From assembly GCA_036346375.1 (NCBI GenBank), contig CM070505.1:51582626-51646625 (forward strand): a stretch of 64,000 nucleotides of DNA, read 5' to 3'. Position numbers and translations under genes: made by a program. Numbering within the stretch: position 1 is the first letter of the stretch; the number at the start of each line of letters is the position of its first letter. The notes beneath the pieces were generated by a model. It searched no databases and was not told the origin of the DNA. It saw nothing but the letters and a program-made list of their open reading frames with translations. Source of the stretch: Guadua angustifolia (taxonomy: Eukaryota; Streptophyta; Magnoliopsida; Poales; Poaceae). Of the stretch, positions 32,554 through 43,720 are shown piece by piece.

Positions 32554-32993
32554 TGTAACATCCCCTGGCCTCAGGAATCCTATCGGCGTGAGATCGCAAT
32601 CACCAGCACAAGAAAAGATCAGAAAAGATACAAAGGGGAAAAGAGAAGACAAGTTTTGGGGAGGAAAGTTGGTTGACTCCAGATAGTTCTATATTGCTCA
32701 ACAAGCCAATGTCCTGGTTACAAGAGTATATATACTCTCCACTGGAAAACCCCCTTTTACAGTCGCATTCAGTAAAATGCTGTTTAACGACAACAAGTTA
32801 TGGATACAGTAAAAGTAAAACTCCTGCCAAATACTAATCCAACGTCCGATTATGTTAACGATTCGATCGCACGAAATCTCCACCGCTCCGTCAAGTGAAT
32901 TCGCTTCTTCAATCAAACCTACTGCCGACTTTAGTCTTCATCTCTTCAGACAACCCAGCCTGCAGCGTTTGCACAGACACGCTGGCCGTGACA
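32554..32993 (-). repeat. LTR of the chromovirus (3' LTR)
   Basis: A 440-bp LTR, TG...CA, with GTAACATCCC start and CGCTGGCCGTGACA end. It aligns along its whole length with 37799-38237, including AATCCTATCGGCGTGAGATC and GAGTATATATACTCTCCACT, which holds a TATATA box-like sequence. Confidence 0.92.
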
Positions 32994-33481
32994 TCTCCTC
33001 CTGCCCCAGAACTTGCTTGTCCCCAAGCAAGCGCTCCAGGAAAGCGATCCTGCAAGACCGACAAGTCCTCCCAAGTCGCGGATTCGATCGAATACCAGTC
33101 CACTTGATTAAACCTTGAACAATAGTGGCATTGCCCTTCTTCACCAATCTACGATCCAGAATGCATTCAGGCATTGTATCAGTACTACCCAAATCGGCGA
33201 CAGTTGGTAAATCAGTGAAAATTGGCAAAAATTTGGATTGAATGCCTTCAATTGGGACACATGAAACACTGGATGAATCAAACTGTGATCCGACAAATCC
33301 AACTTCTAGGCCACAGGTCCAACTTTCTCCAATACTGTATATGGACCAAAAACTTGAATGATAACTTGGGATATGGTCGGTTGGCGACAAACGTTTGCAC
33401 ATACGGCTGTAGCTTGAGTAGAACTTGTTCTCCAACTTGAAATTGGCACTCTTGTCTATGCTTGTCCGCTTGAAGCTTCAT
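32994..33481 (-). pseudogene. Integrase C-terminus and chromodomain of the chromovirus
   Basis: 33278-33481 reads CQFQVGEQVLLKLQPYVQ, the integrase C-terminal GPY/F-type region. 32938-33435 has PECILDRRLVKKGNATIVQG followed by LIKWTG. The next part, ATWEDLSVLQDRFP, is in another frame (32909-33103). Together these make the chromodomain core (ILDRR...V.WTG...ATWED), which in chromoviruses guides insertion to particular chromatin. Two frameshifts break it. Confidence 0.75.
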
Positions 33482-33559
33482 GCGATTTTGCGCCGGCTTA
33501 ATCGGTGCTTAAGCATATCATTGAATCGATCAAGCGCTCTGCGGCGGTGATTGACATCT

Positions 33560-34269
33560 TCATCGAATGTGATACTTTCTGGGCAACACACCATAATGCG
33601 GATCGGTGCCATACAAAGCCTTGAAAGGAGAGCAGCCTAAAGATGTATGGAAGTTAGAATTATACCAGAATTCGGCGAGAGCCAACCAGGCTTTCCACTT
33701 CTTTGGAGAATCTTGAACTGCACATCTCAAATACATCTCCAAACACTAATTTACTCTTTCGGATTGACCATCGGTCAGTGGATGATACGCCGTTGAGTAC
33801 TGCAACTTAGTGTCAAGTGAGCGAAAGAGCTCTTTCCAAAACAAGCTCGTGAAAACCTTGTCACGATCGGAAGTGATCGTGTTTGGTATGCCATGCAACT
33901 TAACAATATTGTCTAAGAAAAGTTGCGCAACCTGCTGGGCTGTAGAAGGATGACGCAAGGCTAGAAAGTGAGCATACTTGAAAAATGATCAACGATGACC
34001 ATGATAAAATTGCAGCCACCCAACATCGGCAACCCCTCAATGAAGTCTATAGTAATGTCTTGCCAAGCTGCATCCGGAATTGGTAAAGGTTGTAACAAGC
34101 CAGCTGAGCGAGTGCGTTCCCCTTTGGCTTGTTGGCAGACGTTGCATTGCTTAACAAAATCAGTAACCATCTTCTTCATTCCAGTCCATGAAAACAGCTT
34201 CTTCACCCGCTGATAGGTTGCTTGTACACCAGAATGCCCGCCAATGGCACTGGAATGAAAAGCGCCCAA
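33560..34269 (-). pseudogene. Chromovirus integrase core
   Basis: 34269-33961 has the zinc-binding HHCC region (SSAIGGHSGVQATYQRVKKL then QCNVCQQAKGE) and the first catalytic Asp (DITIDFIEGLP; IVDHFS). 33958-33746 has the second (TITSDRDKVFTSLFWKELFR) and AYHPLTDGQSERVN with the Glu. 33742-33560 has the ensuing WKAWLALAEFWYN and PFKALYG. D, D and E are all visible, but stops separate the pieces. Confidence 0.85.
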
Positions 34270-34560
34270 GATTTTAGTCTGTACTGCGAAATTTGCACCA
34301 ATCCAGATTCGTCCGTGTCTACGAATTAAAACTTACTGTAAGTCGAACCCCTCAGCATCTGGACTATGAATGGCTAACTGGGCCAAGCATTGCTGAGCAG
34401 CTCGATCTGTGGCATAAGTGTTAATTACCTCTTGCAACCAAACAGGGCACACCTCGGTTACACTCTGCAAGGTCATTAAGTGAACCAATTTGGATAGAGC
34501 ATCAACTACAATATTTTCTTTGCCTTTTTTATAAACAATCTTAAATTGTAATCCTATTAA

Positions 34561-34827
34561 CTAGGTCATTGCCTTCCGTTGCATGTCGGTCTGCAAGAGT
34601 TGTTCTTCCAAGTAGCTTAAGCTTCGGTGATTAGTGTGAATAGTAAATTCTTTGCATTGTAAATAAGGACGCCACTTTTCCACCACCAAAATTAAAGCTA
34701 AAAATTCTTTCTCATAAATTAACAATGCTTGATGCTTGATGCCCAATGCTTTACTGAAATACGCCACTGGATGCCCGTGTTGAATTAAAACTGCCCCAAT
34801 CCCTTTGTCACAAGCATCAGTTTCCAA
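34561..34827 (-). pseudogene. Chromovirus RNase H domain
   Basis: METDACDKGIGAVLIQHGHP, then FSKAL, IYEKEFLALI and FTIHTNHRSLSYL. This is the RNase H region that follows reverse transcriptase in Ty3/gypsy. The usual TDHRSL is TNHRSL here, a change of a conserved acidic residue. The connection to the preceding reverse transcriptase frame is broken near 34830-34890. Confidence 0.85.
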
Positions 34828-34890
34828 CTCAAAGGGCTACTCAAAATCCAGAAGTTTGAGAACAGGCGCTGAAGCCATGGCCTGTTTCAA

Positions 34891-35835
34891 CTAAAGAAAA
34901 GCGTCTTGTGCGTGATCATTCCACTCGAAAGCTTTCTTTCTCAATAATTCAGTCAACGGCTTGGCTATGAGACCGTAGTGCTGAATAAATTTTCGATAAT
35001 AGCCAGTGAGTCCCAAGAATCCTCGCACTTCGGTTACCGTGGTCGGTGTTGGCCAATTCAACATTGCTTCTGTCTTTTGAGGGTCAGTGGAGACTCCTTC
35101 ATTGGAGATGATATGTCCCAAATAATCAATCTGGTGTTGGGCAAAAACACACTTCGATTTCTTCACAAAGAACTGATGTAATCTCAGAATATTAAGCACT
35201 ATGGCCAAATGTTTCAAATGAGCCGCAAGGGTAGGACTATAAACAAGAATATTGTCAACAAAGACTGAAACAAATTTGCAAAGATAAGGCGCTAAGATAG
35301 CATTCATCACACATTGGAATGTAGCAGGAGCATTTGTGAGGCCAAACGGCATCACCTTAAACTGATAGTGGCCTTGGTGTGTTTTGAACGCTGTTTTAGC
35401 TTCATACTCTTCTTTCATCCGAATTTGGTGATAGCCAGCGCACAAATCCAGTTTAGAAAAGAATTTGGTACCGATCAGCTCATCAAGTAGTTCATCGATG
35501 ACAAGCATGGGAAACTTATTTTTGATAGTCAAATCATTCAGACACCGATAATCCACGCAAAATCTCCAAAAGCCATCTTTCTTTTGCACTAACAGCACCG
35601 GAGAGGCGAACGGACTCATACTATGTGAGATGATCCCTGCATTGAGCATGTCGGCCACTTGTTTCTCTATTTCATCCTTGTGCAAAGGGGAATACCGATA
35701 TGGTCGTGCATTGATCGGTATGGCTCCTGGAATAAGAGGGATACCATGATCGTATTCACATTTCAGTGGTAATCCCTTCGGTTCATCAAAGACATCCTGG
35801 TATTGTTCAATCAATGCAGTGACTTTAGGTATCAA
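34891..35835 (-). CDS. Chromovirus reverse transcriptase (catalytic Asp changed)
   Basis: The longest open frame of the element, 314 codons. In order it has YQDVFDEPKGLPLKCEYDH, NARPYRYSPLHKDEIEKQV, GIISHSMSPFASPVLLVQKK, the FCVDYRCLN motif, the FSKLDLCAGYHQIRM motif with the first catalytic Asp, FKVMPFGLTNAPATFQ, then VSVFVDNILVYS. The active site is normally F.DDILVYS; here the second Asp is Asn, which should abolish polymerisation. GHIISNEGVSTDP, KTEAMLNWPTPTTVTEVRGF and LGLTGYYRKFI follow, as in the family. The protein would copy element RNA into DNA. Confidence 0.92.
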   Translation of the reverse strand: MIPKVTALIEQYQDVFDEPKGLPLKCEYDHGIPLIPGAIPINARPYRYSPLHKDEIEKQVADMLNAGIISHSMSPFASPVLLVQKKDGFWRFCVDYRCLNDLTIKNKFPMLVIDELLDELIGTKFFSKLDLCAGYHQIRMKEEYEAKTAFKTHQGHYQFKVMPFGLTNAPATFQCVMNAILAPYLCKFVSVFVDNILVYSPTLAAHLKHLAIVLNILRLHQFFVKKSKCVFAQHQIDYLGHIISNEGVSTDPQKTEAMLNWPTPTTVTEVRGFLGLTGYYRKFIQHYGLIAKPLTELLRKKAFEWNDHAQDAFL

Positions 35836-36023
35836 TGGAAAGTCGCCCGCTCATTTGGTTGTTTGACCACCGCTCCGCCCAAATATGGTTCCCTTTGTTC
35901 CATTTGCCAAACTGTTCAGCCGTAAGGGACTTCAATTCTGAGGGCCTTCCCTCCCGAATTCCTTGCAACCGAATATGTGTGCCCTTATGCTGAAACTCGA
36001 TCAACTTATCTTTCCAATTGCAG

Positions 36024-36525
36024 TCATTGGGCTGTGCTGTTGCAGCCGATCCATTCCCGGTATAGCGTCGTAGGCGCCCAGGTCAAGCACTCGGAGATCA
36101 GGTGAAAGGTGTGCCCCTGTGCCCACCAAACCATTTGCGGTACCCATTTATCACAATACATCTTTTGCCCATTTGCTACCCGGATTTCAGTTGGTTTAGT
36201 CTGTTGAGCAATGCAACCCACTTTGTGCAGGAAACCAGTATGGATAAAACCGTGCGAGCTTCTAGAGTCGAGGAGTATTAACATGACTTGATTTCGACCA
36301 ATGCCAAAAACCGATGGTTTCCACCTCTTCCACACTAGACAAAGCATTAAGGGATAAATGATAATCTTCCTCATGACAAGTTTCATCGACCTCTAATAAG
36401 TCCAAGACCTCATCAGATAGCCTGTCTTCTTGCATGTTCATGGCAATAGTGTGCAATTGTGCTTGAGCCACCCGTTTGCACTGCAGATGATGATTGGGTT
36501 CGTACTTCTCCCACATTAGAAACAT
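36024..36525 (-). pseudogene. Chromovirus protease region (active site changed)
   Basis: 36386-36024 has VMLILLDSRSSHGFIHTGFL, the retropepsin active-site region with DSR where DSG or DTG is normal, then IRVANGQKMYCDKWV. The ANG motif is the usual second landmark. The upstream frame 36525-36262 reads LIMWEKY-like Gag/zinc-knuckle leftovers with CHEEDYHLSLNALSS, the typical linker before the protease. Loss of the Gly, together with frame breaks, makes it inactive. Confidence 0.75.
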
Positions 36526-36656
36526 AAGCCATTAGCTCGAGATATTCTTTCAATTGCCGTGCTCTCCACAATTCACATTGTCCAATTTGATTTTATTGTT
36601 AGCGTTGTCCAGCTTACCCGCTATACCCCTTCCCTACCAAAATTCTATTTAGGCTT

Positions 36657-37537
36657 TCAAGACTTCCCTCGCTCCAACACCTCGTTTTGAACCTTTGCCA
36701 ATAGTGCTGCCCGTTCGACCGTATCAGGCACTTGGCCTTGAACTGCTCCCCTCAGCTCCGGCTTCAATCCTTTGATGAAATGCGAGACAAACAACTCTTT
36801 ATCGTAATAAGGATTATGCAAAGAAAGGTCGTACATCAGCCCTTCAAAGTGAGTTTTATATTCCGCCACAGAACCGGTTTGTTTCGTTTCCATCAATTCC
36901 AACAACAAGCTTTTTGATCAAATGCCCCAAACTTTGTGTCGATCGCGCGCAACAACTGGTCCCAATCGGGCACATCATGTCTAGCCTTATGAACTTGCAA
37001 CCACCACGCCGTATTACCCTCAAAATGCATCGTGGTCACAGAAATCCACAATGCCTCGGGTATGTTGAAAATCCGAAAATAATCCACGCATTTATCCTTC
37101 CAAATCCGGGGACTCTCCCCATCAAATCGCGGAAAATTAAGCTTTGGCAATGGAGTCCGTGCTCCGCCTCCTGTATCCCGCATGGGCCCAAGGTATGTTG
37201 TCCAGATGACTGCCAACGGAACCTCTGGCCCGGATAGTACCTGCAGAAGACAATGATTCTCTATCCATTCTCGCCCAATTCTCTGGTGGTGCTAGTGTCA
37301 AAAGGATCTTCCCAGCCGCTGGATGCCCCGATCTGACGCCTCGTCATCTTTGTTGAACTCCACGGCCTTCCCGGCTGTTAGCCGCGCAACCGCCTGAGTA
37401 GTCACTTCCATCTGCCTGGCCAGAGTTTGTTGATCCTTGGAACTCTGTTCAACCGCCCGTGCGGTGAGTTTCGTGCATGCCAGCAATTGTTGCTGTGTCG
37501 TATCCAGGAGTTCCATGTGCGCGAAAAAGGAGATCAA
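36657..37537 (-). pseudogene. Chromovirus gag
   Basis: 37537-37298 is a glutamine-rich helical start (LDTTQQQLLACTKLTARAVEQ). 37216-36893 has LPKLNFPRFDGESPRIWKDK, CVDYFRIFNIPE and AWWLQVHK. 36908-36657 has GSVAEYKTHFEGLMYDLSLH, FVSHFIKGLKPELRGAVQGQ and VPDTVERAALLAK. This is the classic plant gypsy Gag order. The frames shift near 37290 and 36900. Confidence 0.85.
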
Positions 37538-37781
37538 GACTCTCTTTAATTCCTATCAACTGTTCCTCCTCCTGCGCTGCAGCTTGCTTCATCGCCTCCA
37601 GAACAAACTGCGTCTGGATGGATGGCTTTGGAGGAGTCGTGATGACCGATTGTCAAACCGAGCGAACCAGAGTCGGGGATTTTATGAGGATCGATCGAAG
37701 CCGATGAATCAAACTTCGAGTTCCCTAACCCTTGTCCGAAAAAAATTTTACCGCCAGTCGAACAAATCCTTCGATCGAACG

Positions 37782-37798
37782 CGTCTCTAATACCAAAA
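37782..37798 (-). promoter_or_regulatory. Primer binding site of the chromovirus (degenerate)
   Basis: The - strand just inside the LTR reads TTTTGGTATTAGAGACG, comparable with TGGTATCAGAGC complementary to initiator Met tRNA but with changes. It confirms the - orientation. Confidence 0.7.
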
Positions 37799-38237
37799 TG
37801 TAACATCCCTTGGCCGCAAGAATCCTATCGGCGTGAGATCGCAATCACCAGCACAAGAAAAGATCAGAAAAGTACAAAGGGGAAAAGAGAAGACAAGTTT
37901 TGGGGAGGAAAGTTGGTCGACTCCAGATAATTCTATATTGCTCAACAAGCCATCGTCCCGGTTACAAGAGTATATATACTCTCCACTACAAAACCCCCTT
38001 TTACAGCCGCATTCAGTAAAATGCTGTTTAACGACGACAAGTTATGGCTACAGTAAAAGTAAAACTCACGCCAAATACTAATCCAACATCCGATTATGTT
38101 AACAATTCGATCGCACGAAATCTCCACCGCTCCGTCAAGTGAATTCGCTTCTTCAATCAAACCTGCTGCCAACATCAGTCTTCATCTCTTCAGACAACCT
38201 AGCTTGCAGCGTTTGCACAGACGCGCCGGCCGTGACC
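37799..38237 (-). repeat. LTR of the chromovirus (5' LTR)
   Basis: A 439-bp LTR beginning TGTAACATCCC and ending GCCGGCCGTGACC, followed by GACCA. Confidence 0.92.
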
Positions 38238-38315
38238 GACCATGTCCGCCGTACCTCAAGCTGGTTTAAAAAAGTCTGACCCAAATGCTCACCTCTACTT
38301 CAGGATCATGACATG

Positions 38316-38670
38316 CACTATATATTTTCGTCGGCTTTTGGCCGACGGAACAAAAACGATTTATCTGATGAATTTAAATCGAGAAACCAGCAAAATCTGA
38401 TGAATTTCGTGGCCGTTTAAATTACTAGTCGATGCACCCAAACAGCGCTCGGTGCTGACGTGGCATATGCATTTTCGTCGGCCTGGCCGACAAAATTAAT
38501 TCATTTTCGTCGGCCTAACCGCCCAAAAAAACAGTTGGGAAAAATGTTATTTTGTCGGCCAAATATTATTTTCGTCGGCTAGGTCGACGAAAATAACTCA
38601 TTTTCATCGGTTTTTTTCTATTTTCATCGGCCTAACCGCCCAAAAAAACAGTTGGGAAAAATGTTATTTA
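38316..38670. repeat. CACTA left subterminal repeats
   Basis: Repeated TTTTCGTCGGC, GGCCGACGG, GTCGGCCTGGCCGAC and TCGTCGGCTAGGTCGACGAAAA words, many forming short inverted pairs. A CCGCCCAAAAAAACAGTTGG segment appears twice (about 38520, 38635). In the family such repeats bind the second transposon protein (TNPA type). Confidence 0.88.
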
Positions 38671-41600
38671 AATCGGCCAATTGGTAAGATTTAAAATAAT
38701 ATTTTATTTCAAAAAATTAAAAACATATAAAATCCCGTAAAATTCACAAAAAATCCTAGAAAATAACAGAAGATTCATCTATATCAAATAACAATGAGAA
38801 TGAACTTGCATCAAATACACACAAGATCAAATAACAATGAGAATGAACTTGCGACTTGTTCATGTCAAAGATCAAGAATTGAGAAATTTCAGCTCATTGC
38901 TACAAGTAACAATGAGAAGGTAGCCAAGACCACAGGATATGTCAACAACCCATCAATTTATCAATTGAAAAAATTACTACATGACCGCCTTTTGTGCATC
39001 TCATATGTAATTTAAGAAAAATATTCAACTCTTACCAAATTGGTCGACAACTATGCATAATTGTTCACCGTAAAAAAATAACTTTCAACATTCTTTGCTT
39101 ACCCACGCTTAAAAGCAATGAAACATTCTCAAAACTGAAATTTGGTACTGAAATTAGAACTAAAATTTCTCAATTCTCAAATAAGCTACTAGTTTGGACA
39201 TGAACTTGCAAATATTCTTCTCACACACACCCAAATCAACAGATGAAATAATTCTCGATTGCATTAGGAATGTGGCTAGGCTAAATAAAGATCCTTCTCC
39301 GATATACGAACTAGTCAAAGCTGGCGAATCATTTCTCACAACATTCCCTTCAATTAATCCCTTGTCTCGCACACATGATACTTTCTTCTCGAGGCACCAA
39401 AAGTAACATTATCCAAGATTTCCATCTCGCATTGGAGATCAATGATGATCTGGTGATCGACATTTCAGAGGTACACATGAAGCATGGAACTTCATGGTAT
39501 AACTTCATCAGCTGAAGATCGATGGCGATTTGTCACGAACACCGCTAGTAGATCCGACCAAGCATGTACTGATTAGCAAATCACAAACATTACCTAATAG
39601 CCTAATAGGTAATACCATCATATGTTTCTCAAGGAAGTGCTACATTGAAATAGTAGACGGAAAATAATTTGTTCCCTTCCAAGTTTGAGAAATTTATTTC
39701 ACTCAATTATGCAGAGATACTGACTAAACAACAATCTTAAATAGACTTTCAGATTAGTGAAGTTTATCAAGATCAAACTAAAAAAAGGAAGGTCAGATCA
39801 ATGTGAACACTTCAAACTTTCGATTACCCAAATATATAACTACAATGATTCCATTCGCCGTTCTGAACTAAATATATATAATCCATAAAAAGTGATGTAC
39901 ATGGAACACCCACTAGTTCCCTCATGCATTTAGTATACTAAGAAACAATAACTAGTATGCGACATACCACAAAGATACATAAGAAAAGGACAAGCAAAAA
40001 GAAAGATACGTAGGGAAGGTCGAGGATGTGTTGAGCACAAGAATTTATTTCAGACACTGAAGAACCCCAATGCTCAAGCGGTGTCTCCAAGCAAAATAAT
40101 GCAAACCCCACAAAATAAAATATCTGCAAGAATAAATATTAGTTGGAGTTGGCATTTCGAAGTTACTTCAAGGTGCTTGACACATTTGACAGTAAAAATG
40201 TGTCTAGCTTTCTCGTTTTTTGGTAGGTGTAAATGGAAAAAAATAGCACTGAAAGCGGCCGACATATTTCAGATATTGCAGAAAACATTGAAGCAGGCAA
40301 TTCAAAATTTTAGGGTCGTATCAATACTATGCATTATGCAAGAAAGTTCAAATAATGAAGCCATCAATAGTATTGTTTTCATGGATCTAGCAACTTTTAA
40401 AAGTTGTTTAGATCTTTGCTTGCTTCAATAAAACGACCTTCTTAGTGTTGGTGGCTAGTGGTCGTTATTAAACGGTAACACCGATGCAATGGAAATTACC
40501 CGTAGATATTGCTTTGGTCATTTGTATATAAAGTAGTGGCAACTTACGTTAATGATTTTCCATGAAATACAATTGGTGGGGCAATGGCAGCAATTATGCA
40601 AAAGCCAATGTGGATTTGCACCAAACAACAACGCAAAAAGTGATAACTATCACATCGGTTGAAATGCCAATAATTAATAAGCTAAGCTTTGAACTAGATC
40701 TTACCGGGTAACATAGGAAAAACCATCCAAAACTGAATCTTGTTGTTAGTCCTGTTTAACAAGTTGATGAGAAAGTGTCAAATACAAAGCGATCATGGTT
40801 CCACAAATATACAAAGACAATCCACAGTTGAGTTCCACTTAAATGTTTTATGCTTAAAATTGTAGCCGCTTTTACAATATATACCCAACTACAATGGGAT
40901 GAATACACCCATCCATTGCACATTGATACATCAAATGGAAACAACGGGTGAGCAAAGGTGTGCAGATAGACATTTTACGCGAAAGATGTACGCTTTCTTT
41001 GTGAAGCTGACCGGTGGATAGCACTAAAACGGTAGTAAACGACCGACAAAAGTGTGTCTTCTTAAAATGTGTTGATAGAATTATAGAAGGAAATGCTAAA
41101 ATGATAGTAAGATACCTCATTGCACGATAGAGGGGTCTGAACCATATCAGGTATGACAAGGGAATTCCAAGAAATGCGTAGATAGTTGCAAGGAAAAATA
41201 GCATTGAATCTGCAAGCATAAGACAGCCCAACCAGTTAGCACGAGTTCATGTCAGCATCAAATAACAATGAGAATGAACTTGCAGCTAGTTCATGTCAGC
41301 ATCAAGTAACAATTGAGAAATTTCAGTTCTGCTGTTACAAGTAACAATGAGAAGGTAGCAAAATATGGGAAGGAAATTTTTTTGCAGAAACTTACATTTG
41401 CAAAATATGGGAAGGAAAAACAAACTAAGTTCATCTGGGACCTGATTTATTAACCTTGGATCTTTGGTCCTACGTCCAAAAGGCTTGGCAAGGTTGTATG
41501 GTGGCCTTTGGTTGCCACGTAGTATGCCACGTGGTCGGGGGCCCCTCTCGGGACTTCTTCTGAACATAAATAAACAGTTTAGGATTGAGTTTTTTTAGCA

Positions 41601-42400
41601 AATTGTGACAACAAGAATGAAGTTACCTTCTCCCCTTTGTGAGGAGGATCCTTCCTTTCACCAAAATTCATCTATATTTTCAGCAATGATATCATCACAT
41701 GCAAAGTGTAACGATCATCAATCATATCACAAAATATCCATATCTTACCCATTTCACTATCAACACAATCAAAATAAACGGCGCATACACATAGTATCAC
41801 AAATACAGGTCCATCAAAATAAACGGCGCATACACATAGTATCACAAATACCGGTCCATACAAATACCGGTCCATCAAAATAAACGGCGCATACACATAG
41901 TATCAAAATAAACGGCGCATACACATAGTATCACAAATAAACGGCGCATACACATAGCATAGTTGTTCATACTCATCCAAGTCAACATTCATACATAAAA
42001 GGTCACATGGAAGAAAAAGAATTCAACTTCCTGGAGCATCATTGTTTCATTGCCGTCTTCACCTCCCGAGTGTATGTATTGCCCAATGAGACGGTGTACT
42101 GAAGCATTGCCGCCCGCATCCGAGATTTGCACCAGATCCCGCCGTTGGAGGTGTTATCGAACCCTATATGTTAAAGAAAATTATTAAGTGATTCGCAATA
42201 TATGTACATTTTGTTAAATGGAATTTGTGATTAGGAAAATTAACCATAGGTGGGGATAGTGGTACGAAAAGAGGAGGAGGCGGGGGAGGAGGTTGAAATG
42301 CTGGAAAATTAATTGTTGTCCCCAAATGATAAGATAGAATTTCTTGAAGATCAAATTACAAGAAAAAATAAAGTAAATCTTCATATCATCAATTAAGTTG
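38671..42400. other. CACTA interior with no recognised gene
   Basis: AT-rich with many short open frames. The word ATCAAATAACAATGAGAATG is present near 38783, 38827 and 41259; longer shared stretches such as GAGAAATTTCAG and ACAAGTAACAATGAGAAGGTAGC link 38880-38925 with 41310-41360, an internal duplication. The frame at 41286-41567 (-) reads RRSPERGPRPRGILRGNQRP, gene-like but unassigned. No exon was confirmed. Confidence 0.4.
41766..41960. repeat. Tandem repeat with AAACGGCGCATACACATAG core
   Basis: The words AATAAACGGCGCATACACATAGTATCACAAATA and GGTCCATCAAA alternate in five or more incomplete units of about 30-55 bp. The local variation in unit length looks like replication slippage. Confidence 0.85.
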
Positions 42401-43110
42401 ACGTTTGCATGAATGAAAGATGAAAATGTAGGCAATTCATCAATTCATAGCTAGTTCTAATTAACTTACTTGCAGATGTTGTTGTTGTTGTATCTGCCAA
42501 TTAATCATATATTCTTGTTGTTGCCTTGCCCACTCTTCCTGTGATCTTCTCATCGCCTCCACTCGCTCGTTTTCTGCTCTTCTCATCGCTTCTCATGCAC
42601 CTCAACTCCTCCTCTAGCCTAGCCTCACGAGAGGTACGCGAACAGCTCTGAGATGATCGAGATGACCTGCCTCACTCCTAGCCTCATTTGAATCAATTAA
42701 CCCATTCAAAGATAGCAAATCTGCCATGTTTCTTTCCACCCCGCTTGAGTACAAAGTCGTAAGGTCAACTCGTTCTTTCCTCCACCATATTCTTCCTCAT
42801 GACGTTCGACCATTATTTCCCCATATCTAGCTTTGTCATTCTGAGTGATTTTTGTGTTAGGCACTAATCGGACAAGTAGCAAGTTCACACATAATTACTA
42901 ACCAGGTTTTGTGTCGCCACATCATTACAAAGTTTTCTCAGGATGTGTAGGATCAGCTCCGTGGTGGCCCCGAACATAAGTCTCAATGTAGCTTGGGGCA
43001 ACCCCATTTGTAGCCTCCTGCGATTCGATGTTCATTTATGTTAACAAGCACAATATATTTGACAAGCATATAAATAACTGAAATAAAGATATCAACCATA
43101 CCATCCGCCG

Positions 43111-43720
43111 CTAGACGAATATGTCCATCGATGCCATATCATTTGAGTGACCTCGCTCCGCCTCGACGGTTTCCCTCTTCCTCCTCGACTTGTCCACAAA
43201 GGCTGGTGAAGCCCAATAGGCACAAAGTGCTTGCCAAGCATCCATACACTTCCTTACCCAAGGCAGGTACACCTGGAGGTACTCATCGACACGAAGGTAG
43301 ATCTCTGAAGCACCCAACTTCTTGGTCATGTCCTCTTTTTTGATCTTTTTGTAGTACAAGCACACTGCTTGGATGCGTGCATTGGACATCATGTCTTTTA
43401 CGACCTTTGTCGCGGCCTTCTCAAAGACATATCGAGACTTGGTTGCCAACGCCTCCTCCTCACCCTCAGGTAAACGATACCTCTCCTAATTAGGAATATC
43501 AACACCTGTTAGACAAATTAAAACAAAAAATATTGGTATATAAAAACTGAAAATTCCAAAGTATTACCCAGAAGTCATTCTAAATCCTAACAGCAATAGT
43601 TCCAGTTTGGACATCTGTCGCCATCTTGTAGTGCGCCCAACTCGTCACCGGCTGAGAAACTCCATCTACATTAACCATTCCAGGATAGTGATGCCGACAG
43701 AGTGTTCCCAAGGTCGCGTT
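43111..43720 (-). pseudogene. CACTA second ORF (Ptta/En/Spm, Transposase_24-like)
   Basis: The 43449-43111 frame reads ATKSRYVFEKAATKVVKDMM, NARIQAVCLYYKK, YLQVYLPWVRKCMDAWQALC and YWASPAFVDKSRRKRE. The upstream stretch (about 43700-43560) reads HYPGMVNVDGVSQPVTSWAH. Together this matches the plant Ptta/En/Spm (TNPA-like) family that accompanies TNP2 in CACTA elements. Exons upstream and downstream (42500-44200) are likely but not resolvable by eye. The + strand frame at 43131-43343 is a shadow. Confidence 0.65.

Larger units (their letters stand above)
32554..38237 (-). mobile_element. Ty3/gypsy chromovirus LTR retrotransposon (5684 bp), decayed
   Basis: LTRs lie at 32554-32993 and 37799-38237 (TGTAACATCC...GGCCGTGAC[A/C]). 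Flanks GACCG (32549-32553) and GACCA (38238-38242) match at 4 of 5. On the - strand the order is LTR, primer binding site, gag, protease, reverse transcriptase, RNase H, integrase, chromodomain, purine tract CAGGAGGAGA, LTR: the Ty3/gypsy order. A chromodomain after integrase marks it as a chromovirus. Frames are broken in many places and two catalytic residues are changed, so it is not autonomous. LTR differences visible by eye exceed those of the element at 7695, so it is older. Confidence 0.92.

Noticed and set aside
42706..42888. 60-codon - strand frame as an independent small gene
   Set aside because: Lies between CACTA accessory exons and is more likely an exon remnant of the Ptta/En/Spm-type ORF, but could not be linked with confidence.
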